A stretch of 33,002 bases of DNA from Mangrovicoccus sp. HB161399 (GCF_013184745.1 NZ_JAATVU010000065.1:1-33002), one strand, 5' to 3'. Counted from the first letter of the stretch, positions 24,252 to 32,742 are shown. Program-made: numbers and translations. Notes: generated by a model not told the origin, from the letters alone.

Positions 24252-25052
24252 TCAGGGAAGCGCGACGATGACGTGCCCGGCCTTGAACATGGCCGTGGCT
24301 GCATCGCCGGGCTGCAGGCCGAGACGTTCGGCGCTGTCGATGGTGACGATCGAGGTGACGCTCTTGCCGCTGCCGATATCGAGGATGATCTCGCTGTTGA
24401 CGGCGCCGTCGCGGCGCGAGGCGACGGTGCCGCCGAGGACATTGCGCGCCGAGACCGGGCTGGAGGGAATGCCCGCGGCAAGGATGATGAAGGGCGCCTT
24501 GACCAGCGCGAAGACCTCGGTGCCGGGCTCGATCCCCATTTCCGAGGCGCTGCGCTCGGTGATTGCGGCGGTCAGCGCCAGCTCGTCGGTCAGCTTCATT
24601 TCGACGATCGAGTTCACGGCGCCCTCGATCACCTTGGTGACCGTGCACCGGTAGGCATTGCGCGTGCTTGTCTGCATCATGATGTTCCTGAAAAGGGTTG
24701 CGGGAGGATAGGCGAGGCCGGCAAGTTCCCGGTCCAGCCGCCGGGCGGCGGCGTCGAGTGCGTCCTGGAGCCGGGCAAAGCTGGCGATCAGCGCGTGTCC
24801 GGCCGGGGTGACGGTGGCGCCGCCGCCCTTGCGCCCGCCGGGCGCGGCGGCGACCAGCGGTTCGGGAAACAGGTTGTTGAGCGTCCCGACCGCGTCCCAG
24901 GCGGCCTTGTAGCTCAGCCCGACTTCGCGCGCGGCCGCCGAAATGGAGCCCTGCCGCGCGATGGCCTCGAGCAGCCGGATCCGGTCCTGTCCCACGCGGG
25001 AGGCGCCGTCGCGTCCAAGCGAAAGCGCCGCGGTAAGATGAGAGTCGGTCAT
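24252..25052 (-). CDS. modE: Molybdate-responsive regulator ModE (HTH plus two Mop domains)
   Basis: In this 266-residue protein, residues 20-80 form the ModE winged helix (RIRLLEAIARQGSISAAARE...SYKAAWDAV), with the basic wing GGRKGGGATVTPAG. Two molybdate-binding Mop domains follow: TSTRNAYRCTVTKVIEGAVNS (about 128-190) and SARNVLGGTVASRRDGAVNS (about 201-265). With molybdate bound, ModE dimers repress the transporter operon. ATG 25052 has GGAGGCAGC directly upstream. The first gene of modEABCD, it lies just after a ModE box (25075-25101), so it is probably autoregulated. Confidence 0.95.
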   Translation of the reverse strand: MTDSHLTAALSLGRDGASRVGQDRIRLLEAIARQGSISAAAREVGLSYKAAWDAVGTLNNLFPEPLVAAAPGGRKGGGATVTPAGHALIASFARLQDALDAAARRLDRELAGLAYPPATLFRNIMMQTSTRNAYRCTVTKVIEGAVNSIVEMKLTDELALTAAITERSASEMGIEPGTEVFALVKAPFIILAAGIPSSPVSARNVLGGTVASRRDGAVNSEIILDIGSGKSVTSIVTIDSAERLGLQPGDAATAMFKAGHVIVALP

Positions 25053-25074
25053 GCTGCCTCCGATGCAATGCCAT

Positions 25075-25101
25075 CCGTTATGAAGTCGGACTACATAACG
25101 G
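25075..25101 (-). promoter_or_regulatory. ModE-binding site (Mo box) of modEABCD
   Basis: CCGTTATG (25075-25082) and CATAACGG (25094-25101) are perfect inverted arms 11 bp apart, that is CGTTAT-N13-ATAACG. This agrees with the known ModE consensus arrangement. It lies 23-49 bp upstream of the modE start, a position that would block the promoter when molybdate is plentiful. Confidence 0.8.
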
Positions 25102-25233
25102 TCAAGAGCACCCCCCGTGCCAACCCTGCAGCGCAGCATTGGCGGGCGAGACCCCGGTGCGGAGTGTCGCGAAACCGACATCATCGAGGGAAACCCGACA
25201 AAGCTGCGGAGGGTGCAATCCCGGCTTGCCGAG

Positions 25234-25253
25234 TGTAATGTTATACTATAACG
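25234..25253 (+). promoter_or_regulatory. Probable Zur box with overlapping -10 element
   Basis: TGTAATGTTATACTATAACG contains the perfect palindrome GTTATA-C-TATAAC (25240-25252), the core of Zur-binding sites. TATACT at 25242-25247 is a good -10 hexamer, so zinc-bound Zur would block transcription of the COG0523 gene operon starting at 25348. The leader would be about 95 nt. Confidence 0.75.
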
Positions 25254-25347
25254 AAATAAGCGGGCCGCAATCCCGCGCGCCCGCCTGTCGAAACACCCCT
25301 AACTGACCCGGCGGCTTCCCCGCGGCCGGGACCGGAGGCTTGCGGCC

Positions 25348-26568
25348 ATGATCCCAGAGCGAAGGCTCCCCGTCACCGTCACCGTCACCGTCACCGTCCT
25401 GTCCGGCTTTCTCGGCGCCGGCAAGACGACGCTGCTGAACCGCGTGCTCGCCAACCGCGAGGGCCGCCGCGTCGCGGTCATCGTCAACGACATGTCGGAG
25501 GTGAATATCGATGCCGACCTGGTGCGCGCCGAAAGCACGCTGAGCCGCACCGAGGAGACGCTGGTCGAGATGTCGAACGGCTGCATCTGCTGCACGCTGC
25601 GCGACGACCTGCTGGCCGAAGTGCGCCGCCTGGCCCAGGAGGGCCGGTTCGATGCGCTGCTGATCGAGTCGACCGGCATTTCCGAGCCGCTCCCCGTCGC
25701 CGCCACCTTCGAGTTCCGCGACGAGGCGGGGGACAGCCTGTCGGACGTTGCACAGCTCGACACGATGGTGACCGTGGTCGATGCGGTGAACCTGCCCGGC
25801 GACTTCTCCAGCCACGATTTCCTTGCCGACCGGGGCGAGACTGCCGGGGCAGGGGACGCGCGCACGCTGGCGGACCTGCTGACCGACCAGATCGAATTCG
25901 CCGACGTGGTCGTGCTGAACAAGATTGCCGATGCCACGCCGGGGCAGCGCGACGCCGCCCGCAAGATCATCCGCGCGCTGAACGCCGATGCCAGGATCAT
26001 CGAGACCACCCATTCGGACGTGCCTGTCGGGGCGGTCCTCGGCACCGGGCTCTTCGATTTCGAGCGCGCGCACCAGCACCCGATGTGGGCCAAGGAGCTC
26101 TACGGTTTCGCCGCTCACGTGCCGGAAAGCGAGGAATACGGCGTCACCTCGCATGTCTACCGCGCGCGGCGCCCCTTCGCGCCGCAGGCGATCCACGGCC
26201 TTCTGAACGGCGCGCTGCCCGGGGTGATCCGCGCCAAGGGGCATTTCTGGATCGCCACGCGTCCCGACTGGGTGGCGGAGTATTCGCTGGCCGGAGCGCT
26301 CAGCTCCGTCCGGCCGCTCGGCACCTGGTGGGCGGCGGTCCCGCGCGGGCGCTGGCCGGAACATGACAGCGCCCGGGACTATATCGCGCAGCACTGGGAG
26401 GAGCCCTGGGGCGACCGGCGGCAGGAGCTGGTCTTCATCGGCGCAGGCATCGACTGGCCGGCGCTGGAGGCACGGCTCGACGCGGCGCTCCTGCCGGAGG
26501 ATCCGGCGGGCGTGCGCCATCTGTCCGACCCGTTTCCCGCCTGGCGCCGCGCCGGGGAGGCAGCATGA
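25348..26568 (+). CDS. COG0523-family zinc-chaperone GTPase (ZigA/ZagA-like)
   Basis: The 406-residue metallochaperone has Walker [10 protein letters not shown] (20-28), the family metal motif CICC (79-82, SNGCICCTL), Walker [12 protein letters not shown] (105-115) and VTVVDAVN. The guanine motif reads NKIAD instead of the usual NKxD. The C-terminal CobW-C domain holds [19 protein letters not shown] and LGTWWAAVP. These proteins spend GTP to deliver zinc to client enzymes when zinc is scarce, and a Zur box upstream (25234) fits that role. Residues 9-17 read VTVTVTVTV from a hexanucleotide repeat, where relatives have a single VTV. ATG 25348 has GGAGG ten nt upstream. The stop overlaps the DUF1826 start in ATGA. 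Confidence 0.92.
   Translation: MIPERRLPVTVTVTVTVLSGFLGAGKTTLLNRVLANREGRRVAVIVNDMSEVNIDADLVRAESTLSRTEETLVEMSNGCICCTLRDDLLAEVRRLAQEGRFDALLIESTGISEPLPVAATFEFRDEAGDSLSDVAQLDTMVTVVDAVNLPGDFSSHDFLADRGETAGAGDARTLADLLTDQIEFADVVVLNKIADATPGQRDAARKIIRALNADARIIETTHSDVPVGAVLGTGLFDFERAHQHPMWAKELYGFAAHVPESEEYGVTSHVYRARRPFAPQAIHGLLNGALPGVIRAKGHFWIATRPDWVAEYSLAGALSSVRPLGTWWAAVPRGRWPEHDSARDYIAQHWEEPWGDRRQELVFIGAGIDWPALEARLDAALLPEDPAGVRHLSDPFPAWRRAGEAA
25371..25398 (+). repeat. Hexanucleotide tandem repeat (CGTCAC) inside the zinc GTPase gene
   Basis: CGTCAC is repeated 4.7 times without error. Each unit codes for Val-Thr, giving extra residues in the strand that leads into the P-loop. Six-base units keep the frame, so slippage would change length by two residues. 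Confidence 0.9.
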
Positions 26569-27185
26569 GCCTCGATCTGCCCCGGCTGGCCGAAGGCATC
26601 GAGAGCGGGCCGCACCCGTCGGTGCTGCGCCGGATCGGCCGTGACGGTACCGCGCTGGCGATCTGGCAGCGCCGGATGCCCGCCGACCTGCGCGGCTGGC
26701 TGGACGGGCTGCCCGCCGGCCGGATGCCGCAGTTCCGCCGCACCCTGCCGGCCGGCACCCTGCGGCTGGCGGTGGCAGAGGCCTGCCGCAGGGCGGGCAC
26801 GCCGGGCGGGGCGGGGCAGGAGCTGCTGGCGGCCGAGATCTGCCTGCTCGGGCAGCTGGCCGCCGATGTCTTCGGCTGCGCCGCGCTGCGGGTGCGGCTG
26901 GAGGTTGCCACGCGGCAGACCTGCCCGAAATGGCATGTCGACGCGGTGCCGGTGAGGATGGTCTGCACCTTGCGCGGACCGGGCACGGAATGGGGACCGA
27001 TCGGACCGGACGGGGTTCCGCGCCGGACGCACCGGCTGGAGACCGGCGAGGTCGGGCTGTTCCGCGGCGCGCTCTGGCCCGGGGACGAGCTGGCCGCGAT
27101 CCTGCACCGCTCTCCGCAGGCGACGCCGGAGCGGCCGCGTCTGGCGCTGGCGATCGACCCTGCGCCGCGGGGGGACGGGCCGTGA
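26565..27185 (+). CDS. DUF1826 family protein
   Basis: The 206-residue protein has an ATG that overlaps the stop of the zinc GTPase gene (ATGA). The central block [20 protein letters not shown] with RGPGTEWGP is the DUF1826 hallmark. The HxD plus later His pattern ([13 protein letters not shown]) hints at a metal-binding cupin-like or 2-oxoglutarate-oxygenase-like fold, which is inference. DUF1826 genes often sit behind COG0523 GTPases, and the shared Zur box suggests a zinc-limitation role, perhaps as the chaperone's client. No reaction is known. Confidence 0.82.
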   Translation: MSLDLPRLAEGIESGPHPSVLRRIGRDGTALAIWQRRMPADLRGWLDGLPAGRMPQFRRTLPAGTLRLAVAEACRRAGTPGGAGQELLAAEICLLGQLAADVFGCAALRVRLEVATRQTCPKWHVDAVPVRMVCTLRGPGTEWGPIGPDGVPRRTHRLETGEVGLFRGALWPGDELAAILHRSPQATPERPRLALAIDPAPRGDGP

Positions 27186-27436
27186 GCCGGGCGGGAAACC
27201 TGGGCGAGACCGGGCTCAGGCGGCGCAGGCGGCAGGGTGACCCGATGCGGGACTACGACGCCTTGCCCGCCCCGGTCCGGAAGTGGCTGGCGGGCGCGGC
27301 GCGGCCCTGGTCGCCGGCTTCCTGCCGCCGCATCTGGGCGCGGCACCGGAAGCACGGCATTGCCGCAGTGCTGGCGCGGCTCGACCGGGCGGAGATGTCT
27401 GCGCTGGCGCGCGATCCGCTCAGCCGAGCGCCTTGA
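27182..27436 (+). CDS. DUF6525 family small protein
   Basis: The 84-residue basic protein starts at GTG 27182, which overlaps the DUF1826 stop (GTGA). Its sequence has RRRRRQGDPMRDYDALPAPV followed by RKWLAGAARPWSPASCRRIW, the pattern of the DUF6525 proteins common in Rhodobacteraceae. The function is unknown. It is third in the Zur-controlled operon, and its last 17 bp overlap the end of the convergent LysR gene. Confidence 0.75.
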   Translation: MSRAGNLGETGLRRRRRQGDPMRDYDALPAPVRKWLAGAARPWSPASCRRIWARHRKHGIAAVLARLDRAEMSALARDPLSRAP

Positions 27437-28298
27437 GCGTCGCGTCGCGCAGGAGCGGCACGACCGCCTGCACGGCGCGCCCCTGCCGCGCGCTGCGCGA
27501 CAGCACCAGCTGGATGTCGCGGTGCAAGGGCGGGGCGAAGCCGGTCGCGGCGAAGCGCCCGGCCATTCCCTGGATGGCGGTGCGCGGCAGGATCGACAGG
27601 CCCATGCCCTCGGCCACCAGTTCGAGAAGCAGCTGGAAGGCAGAGGCCTCGGCCAGCACGTCGAAGCGGATCCCGGCGCGTTCGGCCGCCATGTCGACGA
27701 TCAGCCGCAACCCGTTCTCGGCGCTCGGCAGCACCATCGGCAGGCCTTCGAGCCGTGCCATCTCCGCCGGACCGTCCAGCGCGGGATGGCCCTGCGGCCC
27801 GACCAGCAGCAGTTCCTCGCGCACCAGCTGTTCCGCCGGGAGCTGCTCTGCGCCGCGGTAGACCAGCGCCATGTCGATCTCGCCGCGATGCACCCAGTCG
27901 AGCAGATGGCTGGTATAGCCCTGCTGCAGGTTCAGCCGGATGCCGGGATGCGCGCGGCCGACGGCCATCGCGAAATCCGCGCCCATGACGGCGGCGGCCG
28001 AGGGCACCAGCCCGACAGCGACCTTGCCCTGCGGCGCGTCCTCCATGCTGCGCACGTCTTCCACGCCCTGTTCGAGCTGGCGCAGCAGCCCCGAGACCCG
28101 CGCCTGCAGCAGCTCGCCCGCCGGGGTCAGCGCCATGCCCTCGCGCGAGCGGGCGAAGAGGGTCTGGCCCACCTCGTCCTCCAGCATCCTGATCTGCCGC
28201 GACAGCGCGGGCTGGGCGATCCGCAGCCGGTCCGAGGCGGCGCTGAGCGAGCCGGTTTCGGCCACGCGGAGGAAGGTCTGCAGGCGCTTGAGGTCCAT
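27420..28298 (-). CDS. LysR-family transcriptional regulator
   Basis: The 292-residue protein has an N-terminal winged helix (LKRLQTFLRVAETGSLSAAS...QPALSRQIRMLEDEVGQTLF) and a periplasmic-binding-protein-like effector domain (KVAVGLVPSAAAV...). The start is the only ATG in the region (28298). The ribosome site is weak, only GGA ten nt upstream. It is divergent from an MFS transporter gene, 90 bp away, and is the probable regulator of it. It ends within the DUF6525 gene by a 17-bp convergent overlap. Confidence 0.9.
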   Translation of the reverse strand: MDLKRLQTFLRVAETGSLSAASDRLRIAQPALSRQIRMLEDEVGQTLFARSREGMALTPAGELLQARVSGLLRQLEQGVEDVRSMEDAPQGKVAVGLVPSAAAVMGADFAMAVGRAHPGIRLNLQQGYTSHLLDWVHRGEIDMALVYRGAEQLPAEQLVREELLLVGPQGHPALDGPAEMARLEGLPMVLPSAENGLRLIVDMAAERAGIRFDVLAEASAFQLLLELVAEGMGLSILPRTAIQGMAGRFAATGFAPPLHRDIQLVLSRSARQGRAVQAVVPLLRDATLKALG

Positions 28299-28303
28299 CT
28301 ATA

Positions 28304-28348
28304 AAATTCCGGCATGGATTGGATGCCACGATTGTAATTTCGGCATGG
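28304..28348. promoter_or_regulatory. Candidate LysR operator repeats in the lysR-MFS gap
   Basis: AAATTCCGGCATGG (28304-28317) and TAATTTCGGCATGG (28335-28348) are direct repeats exactly 31 bp apart, three helical turns. GGCAT at 28311 and ATGCC at 28323-28327 form an inverted repeat inside the block. The spacing fits a LysR tetramer on one face of the DNA. Confidence 0.5.
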
Positions 28349-28388
28349 TCCTGCGTCCAGTAGGAGAGGCGGCGAAAAGGAGACCGCC

Positions 28389-29588
28389 ATGCCCGCCACC
28401 CTCGCCGCCCCGTCCTGGCCCATCGATCACCGCCGCCCGGGCTTCGGCCGGATCTGCGCGGCGCTGGTGATGTGCGGCGCGACGGCCTTCTCGGCGCTCT
28501 ATTTCGTGCAGCCGCTGATGCCGGTCTTCGCGGAGGAATTCGGCATCGGGGTCACCCAGGCGGGGATGAGCCTGAGCCTGCCGACCATCGCGCTGGCGCT
28601 CGGCCTCGTGGTGACCGGCCCGGTCTCGGACGCGGTGGGCCGCAAGCCGGTGATCCTGTTTTCCACTCTGATGACGGCGGTGCTGCTGCTGGCGATGGCG
28701 GCGGCGACCGACTGGACCATGTTCCTGGTCTTCCGCACCGCGCTGGGACTGATCCTCGGCGGCATCACCGCGATCAACCTGGCCTGGCTGGCAGAGGAGA
28801 TGGACCGCGAAAGCCTGGGGCGCGCGGTGGGCTACGTGCTGGCCGGGAACTCGATCGGCGGCATGCTGGCGCGGCTGCTCGTCGGCACGATGGTCGAGAC
28901 CACCGGATGGCGCCTGCCGGTCGCGGCGCTGGCGGGCGTCGCGCTGGTCTCGGCGGCGATGCTCTGGCTCTGGCTGCCGGCCTCGCGCAATTTCCGCCCG
29001 CGCCGGGCGCGGCTGGGCCCGGCGATGGCGGCCTACCTGATGCACCTGCGCACGCCCGGGCTGCGCGAGGCGGTGCTGCAGGGCTTCCTGCTGATGGCCT
29101 GCTTCGTCGCCTTCTTCAACGTCATCGGCTTCCAGCTGCTGTCGCCGGAGATCGGACTGGGCCAGCATGCGGTGGGACTTGTCTCCATCGCCTTCCTGCC
29201 CTCGACCTATGCCGCAGTGGCCAGCGCCAGGGCCGCCGAACTCTTCGGGCGCAGGCGCGCGGCGCTTGTCTGCATCGGGCTGGCCATGGCCGGGGTGCTG
29301 ATGACGCTATCGGCCTGGCTGCCGCTGCTGTGCCTCGGCATCCTGCTCTTCACGCTGGGCTTCTTCGGGGCGCATTCCCTGGCGGCGGCCGATGTCGGGC
29401 GGCAGGCGACCGAGGCGCGCGGCCAGGCCACGGCGCTCTACCAGATCGCCTTCTATGTCGGTGCGAGCCTTGCCGGGGTGACCGCCGGGCTGGCCTGGGA
29501 CCAGGGCGGCTGGACCGGCGTGACCGGCGCGCTCTGCGGCATGCTGGGGCTGGCCGCGGCGATCCGGCTGCGCAGTCCTGCCGCCTGA
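28389..29588 (+). CDS. Major facilitator superfamily transporter (YnfM/arabinose-polymer efflux type)
   Basis: The 399-residue protein has twelve hydrophobic helices. Loop 2-3 carries the MFS motif GPVSDAVGRKPVI, and the second half has a similar loop, FGRRRAALV. The N-terminal ALYFVQPLMPVFAEEFGIGVTQAGM segment is like the YnfM/YdhP-type drug or metabolite exporters. ATG 28389 is preceded by AAGGAG. The divergent LysR gene and the shared repeats suggest induction by a metabolite that is then exported; the substrate is unknown. Confidence 0.88.
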   Translation: MPATLAAPSWPIDHRRPGFGRICAALVMCGATAFSALYFVQPLMPVFAEEFGIGVTQAGMSLSLPTIALALGLVVTGPVSDAVGRKPVILFSTLMTAVLLLAMAAATDWTMFLVFRTALGLILGGITAINLAWLAEEMDRESLGRAVGYVLAGNSIGGMLARLLVGTMVETTGWRLPVAALAGVALVSAAMLWLWLPASRNFRPRRARLGPAMAAYLMHLRTPGLREAVLQGFLLMACFVAFFNVIGFQLLSPEIGLGQHAVGLVSIAFLPSTYAAVASARAAELFGRRRAALVCIGLAMAGVLMTLSAWLPLLCLGILLFTLGFFGAHSLAAADVGRQATEARGQATALYQIAFYVGASLAGVTAGLAWDQGGWTGVTGALCGMLGLAAAIRLRSPAA

Positions 29589-29724
29589 CGGGATTTCCGC
29601 GCCGGAAACGCCCGGGAAACGGGCATCTGGCCGGCATCGGTTGCATCCGCGGAATGCCGCCCCTTTTCCCTCCCCCCCAATTAGCCTATCGTGGCCTGCG
29701 AACTACAAGACCTAGGGGCAACCG

Positions 29725-31683
29725 ATGGCTGACGATCTCCTCTCCGCGACCCAGACCGATACCTATGACGCCTCCTCGATCGAGGTGCTCGAAGGGCTGG
29801 AGCCCGTGCGCAAGCGCCCCGGCATGTATATCGGCGGCACGGACGAGCGGGCACTGCACCACCTGGTCGCCGAGGTGCTGGACAACTCGATGGACGAGGC
29901 GGTGGCGGGCCACGCGAACCGCATCGAGGTCGAGCTGGCGGCCGACCATTCGGTGACGATCCGCGACAACGGCCGCGGCATTCCGATCGACCCGCATCCG
30001 AAATTCCCCGGCAAGTCGGCGCTGGAGGTCATCCTCTGCACGCTGCACGCCGGCGGCAAGTTCTCGGGCAAGGCCTACCAGACCTCGGGCGGCCTGCACG
30101 GCGTCGGGGCGTCGGTGGTGAACGCGCTGTCGGACTACATGCGCGTGGAAGTCGCGCGCAACCGCGAGCTCTATGCCCAGGAATTCTCCCGCGGGATCCC
30201 GCAGGGGCCGGTGGCGAAGGTCGGCCAGGCGCCGAACCGCCGCGGCACCTCGACCACCTTCCATGCCGATGCCGAGATCTTCGGCGACAAGAAGTTCAAG
30301 CCCGCGCGCCTGTTCAAGATGGTGCGGTCGAAGGCCTACCTGTTCTCCGGCGTCGAGATCCGCTGGAAGAGCGCGATCGACGACGGCGAGACCCCTAAGG
30401 AAGCGGTGTTCCACTTCCCCAACGGGCTTGCCGACTTCCTGGCCGAGACGCTGGGCGAGGCCTCGACCTATGCCGACCGGCCCTTCGCGGGCAAGGTCGA
30501 GTTCCAGGAGAAGTTCGGCGTGCCCGGCTCGGTCGAATGGGCGATCAACTGGACGCCCTCGCGCGACGGCTTCATCCAGTCCTACTGCAACACCGTGCCG
30601 ACCCCCGAGGGCGGCACGCACGAGCAGGGCTTCTGGGCAGCGGTGCTGAAGGGGCTGAAGAGCTACGGCGAGCTTGCCGGCAACAAGAAGGCCGCCTCGA
30701 TCACCCGCGACGACCTGATGACCGGCGGCTGCGCGCTGGTGTCGTGCTTCATCCGCGAGCCCGAATTCGTCGGCCAGACCAAGGACCGGCTGGCCACGAC
30801 CGAGGCCGCGCGGCTGGTCGAGGGCGCCGTGCGCGACCGCTTCGACAGCTGGCTGGCTGGCGACACCAAGTCCGCGGGCGCGATCCTCGACTTCCTGATC
30901 CTGCGCGCGGAGGAACGCCTGCGCCGCCGCCAGGAAAAGGAGACCGCGCGCAAGTCCGCCACCAAGAAGCTGCGCCTGCCGGGCAAGCTGGTCGACTGTT
31001 CGCAATCCCAGCGCGATGGCACCGAGCTGTTCATCGTCGAGGGCGACTCGGCGGGCGGCTCCGCCAAGATGGGCCGCGACCGCAGGACCCAGGCGCTGCT
31101 GCCGCTCAGGGGCAAGATCCTCAACGTGCTGGGCGCGGCCAGCTCGAAGATGTCCGGGAACCAGGAGATCTCGGATCTCTGCCAGGCGCTCGGCGTCGGC
31201 ATGGGATCGCGCTTCAGCATCGACGACCTGCGCTACGACAAGGTCATCATCATGACCGACGCGGATGTCGACGGCGCGCATATCGCCTCGCTGCTGATGA
31301 CGTTCTTCTTCTCGCAGATGCGGCCGCTGATCGACCACGGCCATCTCTACCTTGCCTGCCCGCCGCTGTTCCGCCTGACGCAGGGCGCGAAGCGGGTCTA
31401 CTGCCTCGACGAGGCGGAACGCGACGAATGGCTGGCGAAGGGCCTTGGCGGCAAGGGCAAGATCGACGTTTCGCGCTTCAAGGGCCTGGGCGAGATGGAT
31501 GCCAAGGACCTGAAGGAGACGACGATGGATCCGGGCAGCCGCAAGCTGATCCGGGTGTCGATCGACGAGGACGAGCCGGGCGAAACCGGGCTGCTGGTCG
31601 AGCAGCTGATGGGCAAGAAGCCCGAGCTCCGCTTCCAGTACATCCAGGAGAATGCGCGCTTCGTCGAAGAGCTGGACGTCTGA
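29725..31683 (+). CDS. parE: DNA topoisomerase IV subunit B (ParE)
   Basis: The 652-residue protein has a GHKL ATPase domain: EVLDNSMDEA with catalytic-metal Asn54, DNGRGIP and GGLHGVGASVVNALS. The transducer domain contains the QTK loop GQTKDRL. The TOPRIM domain has FIVEGDSAGGSAKMGRDRRTQ and MTDADVDGAHI, with the acidic metal residues. With ParC it unlinks daughter chromosomes. The length and the absence of the GyrB-specific long insert mark it as ParE. ATG 29725 has AGGGG eight nt upstream. It is a single-gene unit; parC is not in the window. Confidence 0.96.
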   Translation: MADDLLSATQTDTYDASSIEVLEGLEPVRKRPGMYIGGTDERALHHLVAEVLDNSMDEAVAGHANRIEVELAADHSVTIRDNGRGIPIDPHPKFPGKSALEVILCTLHAGGKFSGKAYQTSGGLHGVGASVVNALSDYMRVEVARNRELYAQEFSRGIPQGPVAKVGQAPNRRGTSTTFHADAEIFGDKKFKPARLFKMVRSKAYLFSGVEIRWKSAIDDGETPKEAVFHFPNGLADFLAETLGEASTYADRPFAGKVEFQEKFGVPGSVEWAINWTPSRDGFIQSYCNTVPTPEGGTHEQGFWAAVLKGLKSYGELAGNKKAASITRDDLMTGGCALVSCFIREPEFVGQTKDRLATTEAARLVEGAVRDRFDSWLAGDTKSAGAILDFLILRAEERLRRRQEKETARKSATKKLRLPGKLVDCSQSQRDGTELFIVEGDSAGGSAKMGRDRRTQALLPLRGKILNVLGAASSKMSGNQEISDLCQALGVGMGSRFSIDDLRYDKVIIMTDADVDGAHIASLLMTFFFSQMRPLIDHGHLYLACPPLFRLTQGAKRVYCLDEAERDEWLAKGLGGKGKIDVSRFKGLGEMDAKDLKETTMDPGSRKLIRVSIDEDEPGETGLLVEQLMGKKPELRFQYIQENARFVEELDV

Positions 31684-32115
31684 CCGCATCCGCGCCGTTC
31701 CGGTTCTGGCCGGGCGGCGGACTTCCTCTCCATCGCCGGCTCCGGCGCGGCCCAGCCCAGCCGCTCCGCCGCCCTCGTCTCTGCGGTCAAAGCCGTTCGG
31801 GAGGCGCGATCTTTCCCGGGGTCCGGCAGGCGCCTCCCTTGGCCGGCCTCCAATCCGCCGAACGTCTTGCGGCACCGGTCGCACGAGGATGGCCCGCCCC
31901 GCCTCTGCCTCCGGCGGGCTCGCAAAAACCGGGACATCCACCTGCCACGGTCTCCTCGGGCCTGTGCGTCTTGCGCCCCGTATTCCTGTCCTCGTTCCGG
32001 CCCGCCCGCCCGGGTCCGAGCGGTCCTCCTTGTGCAGGGCAGGCCAGGAGGCGGTGGTACGCCCAGATAAAGTGATTGCAAACTGCACAGGATTTCAGCG
32101 ATCTTTCCTGCCAGG
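31684..32115. other. Intergenic stretch after parE without a recognisable gene
   Basis: Long open frames occur on both strands, but their translations are arginine-, proline- and serine-rich with no domain pattern, as expected of GC-rich noncoding DNA. GCCCGCC with GGCGGGC (within 31893-31920) can pair. No tRNA or conserved RNA was recognised. Confidence 0.5.
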
Positions 32116-32132
32116 ATTTACCCAACGTAAAT
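32116..32132. promoter_or_regulatory. Inverted repeat ATTTAC-N5-GTAAAT upstream of the small secreted protein
   Basis: Perfect 6-bp arms (32116-32121 and 32127-32132) lie 20 bp before the start codon at 32152 and ahead of the ribosome site AGGGAGGA. The position suits a repressor site or promoter element; it is the most AT-rich part of the region. Confidence 0.45.
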
Positions 32133-32151
32133 TCTGCTAGGGAGGACTATC

Positions 32152-32607
32152 ATGTTACGCATCTTCGCGACTGTTCCTTTCGTATTGGTTGCACTGCCGG
32201 CTCTCGGCGCGGACATCAGTCTGGAATTCAGCTTCGTTACCCATACGTCTGACAGGATGAGCCAGCAAATTGGCGCCGGTGACGCCGAAAAGATCACTGC
32301 CGCGAAGGCCTTCGGCGTCGCGGAGTTTGCCGATGGCCGCCGGGCCATCAAGAAATTCGTCTATGTGTCCGGAGGCGGCGCTCCGATAGCCGGGATATCG
32401 AATTACACCTTCGAGAACGGGGACGGCATTACCGCGACCTTCTCTGTCGATGAGACCTATACCGGCACCTATACGGTCGTGGGAGGCACCGGCGAATATG
32501 AAGGTGCTGCTGGTTCCGGCCAGTTCAAGCCTGCGGCCGTCGAGGGCTGGGGCGCGGGAGGCGATACCTTGGCTTGGACTGGATCATTTCATCTGACAAC
32601 GAAATAG
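32152..32607 (+). CDS. Small secreted protein, function unknown
   Basis: The 151-residue protein has a signal peptide (MLRIFATVPFVLVALPALGA, cut before D). The mature part is about 130 residues of beta-rich sequence: DISLEFSFVTHTSD, ISNYTFENGDGITATFSV and YTGTYTVVGGTGEYEGAAGS. The GGTGEYEGAAG turn is weakly like the GGTGxYxGAxG seen in allene oxide cyclase/dirigent-type barrels; this is only a resemblance. Base composition is clearly lower in GC than the neighbours. AGGGAGGA lies about seven nt before ATG 32152. I do not recognise the family with confidence; it may be an acquired gene. Confidence 0.8.
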   Translation: MLRIFATVPFVLVALPALGADISLEFSFVTHTSDRMSQQIGAGDAEKITAAKAFGVAEFADGRRAIKKFVYVSGGGAPIAGISNYTFENGDGITATFSVDETYTGTYTVVGGTGEYEGAAGSGQFKPAAVEGWGAGGDTLAWTGSFHLTTK

Positions 32608-32742
32608 CGGCCCGAACGCACAGGTCCTGACGGTGCAGCCAGCCGGGAAACGGGTCGAGGGATGATCAATCTCGAATTCCGGGTTGCGGGCACGGAAGGC
32701 CGTCCTCCCGCGTTGGCACCCTCGGTTCCCAAGGCCGGACTT

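Noticed and set aside
29686-32088. An 800-codon minus-strand open frame opposite parE
   Set aside because: It is the antisense shadow of parE and has no recognisable motif.
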